Positions 7,328-7,448 of a stretch of DNA of 7,448 nt are shown in pieces. The stretch covers positions 1 through 7,448 of the forward strand of contig JAUVQB010000060.1 in assembly GCA_030598385.1 (NCBI GenBank). Reading direction: 5' to 3'. Within the stretch, counting starts at the first letter, position 1. Every line of letters starts with the position of its first letter. A model generated the notes under the pieces. That model was not told where the DNA came from. It saw only the letters and a program-made list of their open reading frames with translations, and searched no databases. Both the position numbers and the translations under genes were made by a program. Origin of the DNA: Alphaproteobacteria bacterium. Its GTDB lineage: Bacteria; Pseudomonadota; Alphaproteobacteria; Kiloniellales; JAKSDN01.

Positions 7328-7448
7328 CTCACTTGGGCGTTGTCCAGCATCCAGTGTTCGACGAAAGATCAACCGCCGACAACACCTCAAGAAACGGGAT
7401 GGCGTTGTTTTTCGGGCGGGATTGACGCGATCTTTCAGATGGATATGA

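Larger units (their letters stand above)
7259..7448 (-). promoter_or_regulatory. Upstream region likely to contain the operon promoter
   Basis: These 190 nt precede the first gene of the block and contain no coding region I can support. On the minus strand a TTGATC lies at about 7372-7367 but no good -10 follows at 16-18 nt, so I do not place a promoter. The region also holds the CACGGC/GCCGTG palindrome and a separated inverted pair GAAAGATC (7363-7370) and GATCTTTC (7429-7436). In Methylobacterium the LysR-type regulator QscR acts upstream of sga, so an analogous site could lie here, but I cannot identify one. Confidence 0.35.

Noticed and set aside
7120..7350. A small 76-codon minus-strand frame across the sgaA start
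   Set aside because: It overlaps sgaA in another frame, has an Arg/Ser/Thr-rich sequence and no homology that I recognise.

Overview
This window is a five-gene block on the minus strand that encodes a large part of the serine cycle for C1/glyoxylate assimilation. In transcription order (right to left) the genes are serine-glyoxylate aminotransferase (sgaA, 7258-6053), malate-CoA ligase beta and alpha subunits (mtkA, 5905-4679; mtkB, 4672-3767), hydroxypyruvate reductase (hprA, 3770-2799) and phosphoenolpyruvate carboxylase (ppc, 2802-28). High G+C, strong third-position G/C bias and the mtkAB/sgaA sequence types point to an alphaproteobacterium, possibly a methylotroph or a relative that uses the cycle for C2/glyoxylate metabolism. 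The window alone does not fix the genus.

Layout: 7259-7448 is a 190-nt upstream region with no gene I can support; it holds a 16-nt palindrome and the sgaA ribosome-binding site. A 147-nt spacer with three small hairpins separates sgaA from mtkA. From mtkA onward the genes are packed tightly: 6 nt between mtkA and mtkB, then ATGA overlaps at mtkB/hprA and hprA/ppc. This suggests one transcript with coupled translation. After the ppc stop only 27 nt remain. I see no rRNA, tRNA, CRISPR array, insertion sequence or phage gene.

Together, SgaA moves the amino group of serine to glyoxylate, giving hydroxypyruvate and glycine. HprA reduces hydroxypyruvate to D-glycerate. Ppc carboxylates phosphoenolpyruvate (made from glycerate through 2-phosphoglycerate) to oxaloacetate. 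MtkAB activates malate to malyl-CoA, which malyl-CoA lyase would split to acetyl-CoA and glyoxylate. Malyl-CoA lyase, glycerate kinase, enolase, malate dehydrogenase and serine hydroxymethyltransferase are not in the window and must be elsewhere.

I found no undescribed system. The points most worth a second look are: a Ppc that appears to lack two of the four residues that bind the inhibitor aspartate in the E. coli enzyme; an HprA of the Hyphomicrobium glycerate-dehydrogenase type rather than the Methylobacterium type; a Gly/Ser tail on MtkA encoded by a 12-bp tandem repeat just before mtkB; and the structured sgaA-mtkA spacer.
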